Of a stretch of DNA of 64,000 bases, positions 12,258 through 24,900 are shown piece after piece. The translations under genes and the position numbers were made by a program. This stretch comes from Erythrocercus mccallii (taxonomy: Eukaryota > Chordata > Aves > Passeriformes > Dicruridae), in NCBI GenBank assembly GCA_013397435.1, contig VZRG01000034.1:1228315-1292314 (forward strand). The letters run 5' to 3'. Numbering within the stretch: the stretch's first letter is position 1; every line of letters starts with the position of its first letter. A model generated the notes under the pieces. That model was not told the DNA's origin and did not search any database. It was given only the letters and a program-made list of their open reading frames with translations.

Positions 12258-12382
12258 ATCTCTGCAAGCAGGCAAGATGTCCAGCACACCACATGACCCT
12301 TTCTATTCTTCTCCTTTTGGCCCATTTTATAGGAGACACACACCATACATGGTGCAACCAGAGTACCGAATATATGAAATGA
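12227..12382 (+). CDS. uORF 4, 51 codons, overlaps the LDB2 start
   Basis: An ATG (T at -3, G at +4) opens a frame beginning MDVDDTLCSLN that runs through the LDB2 initiation codon and stops at 12380-12382, about 105 nt inside the LDB2 coding region. An overlapping uORF would reduce LDB2 initiation if used. It may simply be a chance frame with leaky scanning past it. Confidence 0.25.
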   Translation: MDVDDTLCSLNLCKQARCPAHHMTLSILLLLAHFIGDTHHTWCNQSTEYMK

Positions 12383-12408
12383 ACAAGAGGCTGCAGTCGC
12401 GGACGGAG
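12277..12408 (+). CDS. LDB2: LIM domain-binding protein 2, first coding exon
   Basis: Encodes the first 44 residues of LDB2 (CLIM1), a nuclear cofactor that dimerises and bridges LIM-homeodomain (LHX, ISL) and LMO proteins in transcription complexes. The exon begins MSSTPHDPFYSSPFGPFYRR and continues through HTPYMVQPEYRIYEMNKRLQ to SRTE, which I recognise as the vertebrate LDB2 N terminus. LDB1 has a different start before the shared RHTPY, so the paralogue is clear. The start has A at -3, and an in-frame TAG lies 24 nt upstream. The exon has exactly 44 codons and ends at a consensus GTAAGT donor, so splicing is in phase 0. The self-association domain and the C-terminal LIM-interaction domain are encoded by later exons outside this window. 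I looked for the next conserved block (DNLWWDAF) and did not see it. Confidence 0.96.
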
Positions 12409-12414
12409 GTAAGT
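12409..12414 (+). other. LDB2: LDB2 intron 1 splice donor
   Basis: The junction reads GGACGGAG|GTAAGT, matching the U2-type 5' splice consensus. It falls exactly after the last conserved LDB2 codon of this exon. Confidence 0.93.
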
Positions 12415-14401
12415 CCCCCAGCCTTGTTTTCCTGTGCATGGACCGTGGTAGGTTTCAGCCCGAATTCCAGCTGAAGCGTCCCACTAGACAGTACAGTATA
12501 TGCAGGCATGAACCCTAATTAATTTAGTAGTTTAATTGGGTAATCCCTCATTATGTTTCCATGCAGAGCAACTCTTTGAGGAGATACCAGCTTAGGCTGA
12601 AATCATGAAATTACAGTACAGCACTTCAGGGTTGATTATAACGCTGCTCTCAGAAAATTTCTTTGCCTTAGTGTGTTGTTTGCTCAGGATCTGTCCTGCT
12701 GGCATTTGCAGCTGTAGTATTGCAAAGTATTGCTTTGGCTTTTGCACAAAATTAATTCTGGAATGTTGCAGGTTTAGGGGGAGAGACGAATGCTTCTTTG
12801 GTTTTGTTCTGTAAACTCATTAAAATGAAAAATGGATGATAACTGAAAAGAGGAGCGGAGTTTTAAAAACTTATTTCTAGGATACTCTTAAAGAACACGT
12901 TTGGGACAACCGACAAGAGAAATTTGTGTTTACATTTAGAATGTTGTTACTTTTAGTAAGAGAGATGGTCAGTTCACTACTTTATCATATAGCTGTCAAA
13001 AGTACCCAATAATGTAAACTACATTCACCGTTGGTTATGCTTTGTAAAATGTGTTAGTGGTTTATACACCCTGGCTTCAAAATCCAGATCACCCACTGCA
13101 AAGAACATACTGAATGGGAGGGGGAAATGCTTTTGTCATTAAAAAAAAAAAAGAATAAAGAAATAGTGGGGGCTGCATCTTGTTTTTTATGTGATTAAGT
13201 AAAGCACACTTTTCAAGTCTGCTGAAGTGAAAGTGAATCTGGCTGCATTTCTGTCCCTGTGTCTGTGTAGCAAACATACTTGGTGCTGCAATTTTTCATA
13301 GTAGTTTATTAGTGGTGCCCTGAAAAGACTTTTTAAAAGTATGAATCTCATATAGTAAATGGCTTTATAGTGGCAAATATCTGCCAGGTTTGTGACATGC
13401 AGCATGGTGAAGGATCTCAGGTTGATCTGTTTGTTGTATTGTGATTCTTTAAGATAACATGAGGTTATCATAAAATAAAAAACACATGCCTGAATTGTCA
13501 GCTAAGCCATGGAAAATCTGTGACGTTTAATGTATATGATACAGCTAACGAGATGTGACCTGCTTTCTGATTGGGTACCGCCACGGGGTAGCTGCTTTTC
13601 TATCACTGTTTCCACTGCCAGGCTTGAAACGTTGCTGGGGAGTAATTGGTAATACACTTTGTGCGGGCTAAAAGCTCCAAGCAGATCTTTGCTCCCAAAA
13701 TCATGGCAAGTGTTTGTCAGTTTTGCCCCAAGTTGTTGGCTGCAGAGGGTTGCTGCCATTTAGGATGAGGGGATTCATGAGGTTTGTTTGCTACTGCTTG
13801 TTTGTCAGTGTCTTGCAACTCTGTTCCTTGCATTCCTGTACATATTCATGTAATAACTTAGAGACTTTTTCAAGTTAGAAGAGCAAATATGTATCACTAA
13901 CTGATTTCTTCAGGGTTTTACATACAAGCTACTCTAAAAGCTGTCAGTGCGTAGTCTTTTTACATATTAATTTAGTGGTACTTTTGATAATTGACCAGTT
14001 CCTGATTGTAGCTTCTTTATGGATGTTACACCAAAAAAGTTTTTGAGGGATGTGTGAAACAGCTTTCCCCTCCTTTGTTGTGGAGATGTGCTGAATTAAA
14101 CTTCAGCACCTTTAATTGCAATTTTTGCTGTGCAAATTCAGATGGATTGTTGTGGGCAAAAAGCAATAACCCACTCTTTCTTGCTAGGAGCGCCTTGCTA
14201 GGTTTCAGCAGCATTTTACTTTGACAGACATTATTTAGTTAATGAAGGCCTTATGCTCCAGCATTTCTTTTATTTGCTCAGAATAAAAATTCTTTTGCTT
14301 TGTGATTGTTCAGTGTTTACATTCTGGTTCTCTGTTTTTTTAGTTTATGAGTTCTGTGGTGTAAGCATTGTTGTTTGTTGAAATGTGTTTTCTAGCTAAC
14401 T

Positions 14402-15004
14402 TCAGTTCATCTTATTCATCTTCCTATTAGAGCATCTCCATAGTAAACAAACAAAAAATATTAAACTAATTTCCTGGGACACTAGAGGAAAGTATGGACA
14501 GGTATGGACAGTCTGTAAAGAATAATGCTGGCTTCTTGGACAGGTCAGAAGTGGAAGTTCCCCATTAATTTTATACACTTCCAAGCATGTTTGGGATTGG
14601 TAGGTGAAGGCTTCTGGAGCATGTATAACTAGCTCTAAATTTTTTGAATCCAGAGCCCTGTATTTCATGGAAGGAATGTGCTTGTGATCTGGGTGATACA
14701 GGCTTTCTGCCTGAACCTTTCTCTTCAGGCAGCCTTTGGAATAATGTAGGCACTGGTCTCTGAAGGAGGCTGCTTGTGCTCTGTGAGCCCCAGGGGGTAG
14801 GTGAGCACAGGCAAAGCAGCTTAAGGCGAAAGGAATTACAAAGAAACTCTCCAAAAGACTGGGGCTAGCAAGCTGGCAGATTCCACATGGACCCAACTTG
14901 TGCAGAGAGACAGTGGCAAATGAGGATGCATTAAAAAAATGGGAAACTACAGCCGTTATCCCAAATATATCCATGGAAAACCTTTGGAATTTTTCTGGTT
15001 TCAT
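14402..15004 (-). CDS. Unrecognised 200-codon open frame antisense to LDB2 intron 1
   Basis: From the first ATG at 15004-15002 this frame runs 200 codons to a TGA at 14404-14402. The frame is open further upstream to at least 15085. It begins MKPEKFQRFSMDIFGITAVV. I see no known domain, signal peptide, repeat or transmembrane pattern of a named family. It is the longest open frame in the window and lies in ordinary-composition DNA rather than a CpG island. A possible AATAAA on the minus strand lies at 14274-14269, but such hexamers are common here. It could be a chance frame, a lineage-specific transcript or a decayed insertion; chance is the default. Confidence 0.12.
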   Translation of the reverse strand: MKPEKFQRFSMDIFGITAVVSHFFNASSFATVSLHKLGPCGICQLASPSLLESFFVIPFALSCFACAHLPPGAHRAQAASFRDQCLHYSKGCLKRKVQAESLYHPDHKHIPSMKYRALDSKNLELVIHAPEAFTYQSQTCLEVYKINGELPLLTCPRSQHYSLQTVHTCPYFPLVSQEISLIFFVCLLWRCSNRKMNKMN

Positions 15005-18000
15005 AAAAAATAAAAATGTTAATAACCCTGTAGAGCCACATTCTCTACTGTCCCTTGCAGAGGTGGAAGTTTCAAGGCAGAGCAAAAATACATAATTTAA
15101 TAAAGTTGTTCAAAGGATGGATGGAGAGCCCATGGAAGGAGTATCTGTATGTCATGTCTATTCTGTTTTCTCCTGTCCCTTCCCATTGTAGTTCTCCAAA
15201 GCTTACAGGTAGGTGAGAAATTATTAAAAAAAGTGATGGTAGAAACACCATTATGGAATTCACCAGTAAATGCTATTCCTACTCTTGCTCTCCCAGCAGC
15301 AAGGTCAATGGTATGTTGGGGGAGGTAGAAGTGACGTCAGAATGGTTCAGGGCTTGGGGACCTTTCCTGAGAAATCCACTGCTTCCACTCCAGTTTCTGT
15401 CAGCATTGGATGGAAGGGAATAACAGTCCGTGTGAAGGATGTGCCTGGTGTATTAAGCAGACAAAGCTCAGAGTGATAAAGAAAGGTCATTTAGATGCAG
15501 CATAGCTATCTTTGTTGTTCTTGTTTTCTTTAGGAAGAAATGGAAGTCATGAAAGTAAAGAATTAGCAGCTTTAGCTTGTGCTAGATATGCAAACTTTTG
15601 CTCTCCAAACTTCTTATAACTTTATGGGCTCCTCAGACAGAACCTACAACTGCCTCTTTAAATTCAGGGTCAGTCTTAGGCAAAGAATTCCAATCACACC
15701 CAGGCAGGGGGTGGTTTTATGATGTAAGTACTGGCAAGAGTCCACCACCTAGCTAATTCTAATGTGATCTAAAGTAAATTAGGGAGTCTGTTTTACTAAA
15801 CAGTGTCCAGGAAAACCGTACCTTCCTTAGAAGTTGTTCAAAGAAATCTAAGGTGGTAATACTTTTTTCTAAATTAATACATTCTTTCTTAATAATACTT
15901 GGGGAGCATCCAGTGCCATTTTGACTGCTTCAACAATCTCTATTTAAAGAAGTAAAATGAATATTTAAATGTTTGATAATCTCTGGCAGATATAAAGATA
16001 AATCTTGCTTACTTCTCTCATAGTTGATTAACTTTTGGTTAAACAAAATGCAGCTGTTTCCTTGCTCTGTGTGTGGTTTTCAGGATTTCATTTCCATTCA
16101 CTCATACTCAGTTTATCTTAATATTTTTCTATCTGTGTTAGTTTAACATTTCAAGAAAGGAATCATGTTGTGGCATAATCAGCAGTTTCAGAAGTTCTAG
16201 GTAGCAATACACAACATAGGTAAATGTCTCTGTTTTTCATAAAACTTGATGTTTAAAAAGGCACCTCTTTTCCTCTTTGATGTTGTAAATCCTTTTCTGT
16301 TCTAATTTTTAATCATTTGAAATTGCTTACACTTAAAAGAAAAAATGGTGATTATATCTTGTATATAATTATTCAGTAACATTACGGTGTGCTGTGAATA
16401 GATTACTTAAAGTTGCTGACAGTTTAAAGTTTGAGGCGTTGCTTTATTGTCAGTAATCAAAGAAATGTATCAAGCCTTTCACTTGTTTATTTAGTCCCCT
16501 GTATTGTTAGAAATTTTGTGTATCACAATAAATTAAATTCACCTGTATCTCTCTGTGTCACTACAAGAGATTATGCTTTACATCACCATTGGATGCAAAA
16601 CACAACTTTCCCTCTGGCTAAGAGAACAATGTTTTAAGGGTGACTAGAGACCTTGATTAGTAGCATATTTGTTTTAAAGACAATCAGCTTAATCAAATTA
16701 TATTAAACTCCTATTAAACTGTATAGTGAATTTAACAAAGATTTCATGATGGAAAAATATATAAAGAAAATTAAAAGGAAAATAAAGGAGGGTGTTATGA
16801 TTATTTAAAAGCTGCTAAATGAACTGGAAGCTTACACTGACATTCATATGCAACCAAATATTTAAAGCAATCAAAGCAAAACAAATTTTCTGCAGTTTAA
16901 TGAAAGTCTCTTTTTTTTCTTCCTCACATTGCTATCTGATGAAATAATCTTCTTCTTCCTGATGCATTTTTAATAGATTAGTCATAAAAATCTATGTTGT
17001 GACATCACATTTGTTCGCCTAGCAACTTAGTATGGCAAACAGATCTCTCATATTGTGTACATAAGTCTGAGTTTGTCCAATGAGTTTGTTTTGTTGAGGG
17101 GAAAACACATAAACTTCTGTTCTCAAAGTAATTTTGAGGAAATATTCTTTCACCCACAAATACACTAATACTTAGCAATTCTAGGAACATGAGTAAAGTA
17201 TTTTGAGAGTACTTATGAACCATGCTTTGCAGAAACTAAAAGGTCAGTGTTAAAAGAAAACCCTTGAATGCCTTTAGGCAGACACTGACTTCAGAATGGA
17301 TTCAAGGCTTTTTTTACTGATTTTCTTTTATTTCATACATGTTTTTATCCTTGAAAAAAATTCAGTTGCAGCTGCTTTCAATTAAAATTGTTACAAACTA
17401 ACAATTCTTATGAGGCCAGGGGAGAGAAAAAAAAGACTCCACTTCCTTTACATGTTGATCCTTAGTTTACAATCAGGGATATCTTGCTGGTCCTGCCCAC
17501 CCTCCCCCCAAAAAAGTCATAGAATGGAAACTACACACATGCTGCATTTGCGGGTAGGGGCTGGTGAGGGTGGAGAGTGAGTCACTGCAAAAGTGTAAGA
17601 ATGGGTCTCTCTTACAATCACTCTGATGCTTACTAGATCATTTTCTATAAAGAAGCCTTTTCAATTCTTCTTTTTTTTTTCTTTACTCTTTAAGCCATAA
17701 ATCCACTTAGAAAAACTCTTAAACTTAGTCTTTCCCTGATGTAAACAAGATTTACTATGCAGATCCAGTCTCAAAAAATAGAAGCTGTTGTTTAGTGAGA
17801 AAGGACAAAATAGAGATCATAACAAGGAGCCAGTACTGTGCTCTTATTTAAGCTGGAGTTTTGCCTGCAGTAAGATTGCAAGATCAGATAAAAAAGAAAA
17901 TAATTTGGGTTTGGTACATGCACTTTCTTTGTTTAAAAAGGGCTAAGATTGTTAAACTCTTTGCAGTATTTTTTAGCTGGACTTCTGACTTCAAATGGTA

Positions 18001-18194
18001 TTTTTTTGCATCTCTTTGCCAGAAGTTGTATATCTACTAATAACATGCATTTCAACCATGCTGATACTTTGTTCAGTTGTTTCCTCCACAAGAAGAGCCT
18101 TCTTTCCTGCACTGTTCTGTGTGAAAAGGTCAGGATAGATCCCCACTTTTGCCAGGTACTTTTTTCAAGAAGTTGCTGCTGGGCTACTTGATGC

Positions 18195-18290
18195 CTTAGA
18201 GCAGTGATCGTGGCAGGAGAAAGGTTGCCCCGAAGAGGCTGGTGATTAGTCTCTACAAAAGACTGTGGTAGGGCAGGACCTGTTGGCCAG
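18195..18290 (+). repeat. Possible degraded CR1 fragment
   Basis: The phrase 'ggttgccccgaagaggctgg' (around 18223-18242), followed by an agtctctac-like segment, resembles the CR1 3' region 'ggttgcccagagaggctggtggagtctc'. The match fades on both sides and no tail is present. Confidence 0.3.
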
Positions 18291-18908
18291 TTCTCAGTGG
18301 TCTATTTGTTAGACAAAATTAGTAGTGAAAGAAACATCCCCAAACCCCTGGCTAAAATATTCTCCCCTAGGCGTGCCTGCATCTTTCTTTTCTGTGGTAC
18401 ATTCTTTCTGTGTTTGGTTACTAACAGAATTTCAGAGAGAAAGCACTTTACGGTCAGGTTTCTATCACATTGTGGTTGACAGCCATGCCCTACTACACTG
18501 AAACCTATAAATTATTGATCTAGGCTGAATAGTCCACTTGGTACTTCTGAGGTGATGGGGAATCAGCTAGACCCACATGCAGAACTTAAACCTCAGTATG
18601 GGAGCAGCTGATACCTCTGGAAACAGCTCCAGTACTTTCATGTCTTAAAAGGTTGGTAAAAAACCAACTACTCTGGAGAGATGAGACCTTTTCAGAACTA
18701 AACGTGAAGTAGGACTTGGTATGTTTCTACACCTGTCACCTCTTCAGGATTCGGGAGTTGTTGGTACTGAAGAGTCTTTGCAAAATTTTACAGCAATGGG
18801 CTGTTCTCTGCATGAGGCTTAGGTAGTCTTGACTTCACCTTGTCAAAGAGGCATGCCTACGTTGAAGCTTCTGGCCAGCGGTTGTTCCCGTCCTCAGCAT
18901 ACAGACTT

Positions 18909-18940
18909 GAATCACAGATGCAGAATGGTTTAGGTTGAAG
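18909..18940 (-). repeat. Short CR1 3'-end scrap (reverse orientation)
   Basis: 'gaatcacagatgcagaatgg' followed by 'tttaggttgaag' resembles the reverse complement of a CR1 terminus (cacagaat...agaatggtttaggttgga). Only about 30 bases are recognisable. Confidence 0.4.
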
Positions 18941-21900
18941 CATGAAACTTGAGCATAGCAGACTACTTCTTTAAGAAGAACTCTGATAACTACAGCCAAA
19001 ATAAAAGTATCACACTAGAACTTCTCCCTGAGGTCTTTCTGTTGTCAATATTCACATTCAGGTGCTTGTCCAGAGCAGAATGGCAAACTGGAAACTGATG
19101 CAGTAAAGCCCATAGCTTTGCGTAGGTTTCTAAATGTGCTTAAATCTACTGCTCAGTCAACTGCAAACCAAATAGTTTACATCCTTCAGAGCACCTAATG
19201 AATTGGAACACTGCTGTAAATCTGTCACATGTGATCTGCAGTACCTGTTGGTATCCATCTTCCCTGATTCTAAGCTTGCCAAACCTAGTTAGCTGAGCAG
19301 GAGCATCGTTTGTATGTGTGTTAAAAAGGGGAGGAGGAAATCTAATCTTGGTATAGTTTTGACATCAAATTACTCACATAAAGCAGATTCAGTATCTGTC
19401 TAGATCCCATACATTTTACCCAAATGCTAGCTGCAGACTAGAACATCCAAAAGAATTGCTTGGCTGAATGACCTTACCTGTTGCATTCAAAGGACAAAGA
19501 AACATTATGTGTGTACAAAAGTGATCATATTTGGAATCCCCTGATGAAAGCAGACTCAAGAATAGATTGAATCATAGATCCACTTTGCTTATTCTTGAAA
19601 AAATAAATACCTGGAAAAAAACAACTGACCACGTTTGAGTGTTAATATGTGCAGTCTTACATTACACGTGCAGTGGACTATTTTACTTTCCTTTTGGACT
19701 TTAAAACATTTTGTTTTTTCATAACTACATTTTTATTAGGTTATTTTCTAAAGTAGTAAATTGAGAAAATTATGACTTTAAGCACATTGTGCATTTGAAG
19801 TATTTTATGTACCTTATTGTGATTTTTGTTCCAGTTGTGTAGTTTTGCCTCAGCCATTAGCAGAAGATTTTATCAGACAAATAGCTGCCATCTGTCCTAG
19901 AGCAGGTTACAAAGAGATTTCTGAGATATTAATGACTACTTTATACAAAAAGAAATATTCTAAATCTTTAAATACAATAGTTACGTGAAGAGAGGAAAAT
20001 GCCCAGAAAACAGGAAAGTAAATAGAGTGAAACTTTTTCATTTTATTTCTTCTTATGCTGAAGCACTTTCAGCATACTTCATCCCTTAGGAAGGCAGTCA
20101 GCAGCACCAGCATTTCTAACCATCTTCTGTGGACTAGATATGCTCCAGGGCGAGGTGGGCAAGGCAGGCATGATACCTGCTTTGCCTGTAGGTTTACAAT
20201 CAGGACAGTCTTTAATAAGTGGAAAAGGGAAAGATGCAATGCCTCACACCTAGAATGCTATGTTTTATTCCTGCAGTTAACAGAAGTTTCATGCATAGGT
20301 CATTTGGCAGTGGAGAAAGGCCTACAACTGTCTGTTTTATTTTCCCACATTCTGCTGGTAACTTGCCTTTTCAGATTAATGTCACTCATCATCTTCCATA
20401 ATTCTTGTAGCCTGTTTAAGTACCAAAAATGTTACCATGTTACTCTGCTTCGCATCACAATGATGTAAAAGGAAAAGAACTGCTATGTAATAGTTCCTTT
20501 AAAGCAAATAAAAATAATTCTTGTTCAGCTTGTTGCAAGAGGGACCTCCTTCCTTTTGGCACTCTTTTCTCCACCTTTTTTCCCCATACCAAGATGTTGA
20601 AAACAGTCACAGAATGTGGATTTGAGATGTGCATTTACAATCATACCTTTTGCTGTAGTGGATGAAGACAATACAATAGCTCTATCGCTTCTACCTAGAC
20701 TTAATCACTGGAATATCAGTTAACCCTTAGGGTAATTAGGTAATGTTGTTGATGTGATTTAAAGTATTATTTTAAGCAATTAGAAGTTCAGATACAATGT
20801 GATGCAATTATGCATTATATAGTGCATCTATCCATTTTACACAGCAAAAATTACCATATGTTTTTTGGGAAGCATGGCGTTTTGCACTGACTGGGGTTCT
20901 GCTTGTATTTATGAACAGCATGCCTGTAAACTGTGGTAATAGCTCTTTGAAGGCCACACCTATGCACACTGCTGATTATGTTAAATAGCATAGGCCCAAT
21001 TTAATGAATGTGTTGGCATGAATAATGGGACATGAAAAGCCAACACACTGGGTAAATGTTCATTACCTGAGTGCAACAAATACTACATGAAAAATTTCCG
21101 TGACAATTCACTTGAGTTTAGCAGTGAATTTGCTTTGGCTATGTTCGTGCTCTTTATGCTTTTCTATGAATGTTTGATCAATGGAGTTTTATTCTTACAA
21201 ATAATTGCAGAATGCAAATTTCAATTTATTAACCATTACTGAAAGAATTTGCTTATTTTATATGGGCTAAGCTGAGAGGCAGTGTTTCCTGTTTTGAGCT
21301 TACCTCCCAAATAGAACCATGATACTTAGCAATTAAATACACCAGAGAAGAATCTCTGATTGCTTTGCAGTGAGGACTGACTGGTGTATGAATGTAAAGC
21401 AAATTAATAACAATGGCTGGTTGCAATGGGAAAATTACAAGTCAGTAAATATGATGTATGTGCATAATTTTTTCATGGAACGGAACGCTTCTTAGTGTGC
21501 AGTTACATTAGAAAAATGGTAAAAATTTTCTAAGCTTCCTGGCATTTTAAGCTCTAGCTCCATCTGTGCTCATCCAGTCAAGGATGAAAAACAGTAACAC
21601 ACAATATATGACCAACTACAATATATAGTCTTAGCAGAATATTACATTTAGTGTGCTAACAGCACACTGCTTGTTATGAAAGATGAGCAAAAATAGGTCT
21701 TACATTTGAATAATTAGTGCATTCAAATAAATTGTTACTAATTCCTAGAAACCTTTGGTAGAACAAAGTGAAATTCATAATTTTTTTTTATATGAATGAT
21801 TAGCTCAACTCTCTTCAGTACTTCCTAACACTGGCAGGGTTAATAATGCAAAGTAAAAAGATTGGTCAAGATGCATATAAAAAAACATCCTGGGGCAACC

Positions 21901-24900
21901 GAGTTGCACCTTGGCTGATAGTTGCATCCAAAGGGCTGCATTTTTAAATATGCAGTGTAGCACAGACTTCCTTGTACAGAGTGGTGTTAGCACTGGTATG
22001 TAACCTGAAGCCACAACCTGCGTGTCTAGACTGACAAGAATCCTACCACTTGAGCCACTGTGACACCTTGTGGCTTGTGAAGCAACACAAGCATCTTTTA
22101 CAAAACTAACAGGTAAAAGCCAGAGGTTAATGGGTATTGACAAATGTCCTTTCATACAAATACCAACAGAAATCTCTTTGCTGGGTTACTACACTGTGTT
22201 GTCAAGATACAGTTAAATTAGGTGTTAGTGAGCTCATTTCTGTTTGTGTCTTTATAGCATGTATTTTACTGCTAAGTGGCATAAGCTGAGGCATCATTTT
22301 GCTAAGTCTGACCTGCTGCTATTATTTCCATGGCTTTGGTGTTTGCTCATCAGTCAGATTGCATAAAGAAACACTGGTTTTGGATGCAGTACAGAGTAAA
22401 TATTTTATTTGTTTGAGACCACTAATTTGGTTGACCAGAAGCATGCTTGAAGGGTGCAGAGTACTTTTGGATACTGAGTATGTTTTAAATGGTAGCTAAA
22501 CAGTAGCTTAAACTATGTTATAGTTAGCATTTGGCAATGAGCAGGTAAGTCTATACAGCCTTGAATCTGTATAAATTGGTGTTTCAGCTGTGCATAGTTC
22601 ATTAACTACAATGAAGTTGCATTTTGCAGAGAAATTACCATTAAACTTAAATTTAGGCCAATAATGCATGGACCTTAGAAAGAACCCTGCATCTATAAAT
22701 GCTCAGGACCTCAGAGTACCGTACTAGTGTCTTGGTTGTCACTTGTTACATCTTCAAACAAGCATGTCCATGTTTTTTTCCATGATGATCCTCAGCATCT
22801 GAGGGGTGTTGCCTGTAAACTTATGCATTATGTCCCATAACAGTTTTCTTGGCTCTGATGTTTTCAAAAACTAGGCAATAACTGGGCTGAAATAGTTGCC
22901 TTTGGTTGCCGTACACCACGGTTGCTGCATACACCCTTATGATGCAAAGGGTCTGCATTTCCTCTATTGTCCCTTATCTTCAGGTATGTTCACAGTGCTG
23001 TCACTTAAACGTAATACATAGACAAACATGCCCAAACTTTCCTTTAACTCGGTGTTGTGGGTCACCACAGCAGCCCAAGACTCAGGGTGTGCAATCTGCC
23101 TTATTTCATGCACAGGTATATTGATCCTTTGCTGAGCTTTATGCTCATAAAATTACTTAAAGACTACCTTGTCTCCATGATATGCACCTTTACTCCAAGG
23201 TTCTTGGGGCTGGGACCACCTTCTGTGTTCTTGTACAGTGCTAGAACAGTGGAGTTCTGGTCTGTATCTGCAGCATGTTTTTATTATTGTGTTGTGTATT
23301 GTAATTAACTAAAGGCTAAAAGTTGGTAGTAGTATTTAAAATACTTTCAAACCTAAATCTATATATACCATTGTCATTTCAGTGTCATAAATAACTTTTA
23401 AAGTTGATATTACATGTATATATGCACTAAAAAGAATTGTCTGACTAGAAAGTACCATAATAGTATAAGTTCTTGGAAGATGGCTGTTTAATGTTATTAA
23501 CACATTTTGTTACTTCTCAAGGAATTCAGCACACCCATGCAAATCTACTGGTTTTGCCAAGCAATTACAAATATATTTAAGGCAGCATTCTGCTGGTTGA
23601 TTTGTACATCTGATATTGTTATTAAATCTATTGTTTTTTAAGTGTGATTCTTCAGTAGTTTCATATCAATCGAAGCTCATTCTAAGCCCATTATTTTCTT
23701 AATAGTGGAAAAAATATTATCTTAAATTCTACAGGACAAGCATATTCTTTTTGATGGGAATTGGTGCTGTAGAATATGTATCTTATTTCATGATGATTTG
23801 GGGAGGGAATATTGTAAAATCTGGTAATAAATTAGGTTCTTGTAATAAGTAGAGATGAATCAGGGAGGTTGTTCTAGGGAAGAAAGGCAACACTTATTTT
23901 TTTCTTTTATTGTTTGCACTCTACTGATTTAATTAGCCAGTGAGAACAGACCCACTTTGAATATTAAAAAGACAAAATCAACTTCCCCCTCCCCCGTTCC
24001 CACATCTGTTGCCTTTTGGAGACTACTTAAAGTACCAAAACCACCCAGAGTCTAATGGATTTTGCTTTTTAACAGATATTACCTGTGTTTGCTCACCAAT
24101 AAATGAGGTAGCTATAAGTATTTTATTCTGGATCTGAGGAAAATGTGCTGTTTAAATCATCATTTTGAAAGAAACTGGGCTACCTTAAGCAAAACCAATG
24201 CATTTTTGGTGTTATACAAATGAAGGTAGTCAGACTCTTGATACATTTCTGAATGGTGATCTAATAGAAATATCTTAATGGTTACCATATTATAGAAACT
24301 TAAACCATTCCTAGGATTGCTTGAAGTTAGAAAGAGTGAAGTGCTGTGTGGGGTTATATATTAGCCAGGAGCAGGAGAGCATAGATTGATAAAACTACTG
24401 AAGTGATCTCTGCTCTGTTTCATTATGCCGCTGCCTTCTGCAGTATCAATTAGATGGACTGAATTTCAATAAGGCAGTGAAGCAGTTCGCTGCACCTCAG
24501 CTGGGTTAGGCCCACCGTTGCACAGAGCTCCAGCCTTCTTTCTAATCATGGTCTAGAGTATGAATATTAATGCTTTATCCAGATTGCTGTGTTGCAGGAC
24601 CAAGGGATTCTTGTCAGTGGATGCTGCTCTGTGTCCATGCGGTTTTCACACCTTTTGTCACCTGTGGACCCCAAAATTCCCTTAGCTTTTTTAAATGCTA
24701 CATTTAAAGGTGGCATAAAAAAAGGGTGAAATTTTTAAATTGCATTTTTTTCTTGCCATTTTTATAGGCATATACTAGCTACTTTATTAAAATATTTTTC
24801 CTGTTGAGAGGAAAGAATGCTCCCAATTTTGCTGAAGGTGGCTTTTTAGAATCACAATTACCTGTATAATTTTCAAGATTATTATTAGGAAGTCTATGAA

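Larger units (their letters stand above)
11890..12276 (+). other. Presumed 5' leader of LDB2 exon 1
   Basis: This is the sequence between the putative core promoter and the LDB2 start codon. The 5' end is a guess. It contains ATG codons at 11958, 11995, 12162, 12216, 12227, 12231 and 12237, a C-rich tract at 12090-12107 and a (TG)8 run. An in-frame TAG at 12250-12252 sits 24 nt before the LDB2 ATG, so the protein cannot extend further upstream on this exon. Confidence 0.5.
11360..12430. promoter_or_regulatory. CpG island promoter of LDB2
   Basis: CpG dinucleotides, almost absent elsewhere, become dense here and peak at 11640-11790 and 11875-12120. The island ends just after the first coding exon. 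It contains runs such as cgcgcagcgggcgctgcggg and a GC-box-like ggcggggcc at 11894-11902. This is the usual promoter form of a developmental regulator. Long open frames inside the island on both strands are composition artefacts, not genes. Confidence 0.85.

Noticed and set aside
12035..12382. 115-codon frame through the leader
   Set aside because: Its first codon is GTG, not ATG. The only ATG-initiated part is the uORF at 12227.
11972..12439. 155-codon frame antisense to LDB2 exon 1
   Set aside because: It is the shadow of the conserved sense coding exon and the GC-rich leader, with no recognisable domain.
14489..14511. Tandem duplicate of gtatggacag
   Set aside because: A two-copy 10-bp repeat is trivial slippage with no further structure.
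17513..17532. 'gtcatagaatggaa' as a CR1 terminus
   Set aside because: Only about 14 bases match and the flanks do not continue into CR1.
20054..20076. 9-bp stem hairpin tatgctgaa/ttcagcata
   Set aside because: Stems of this length are expected by chance several times in 64 kb.
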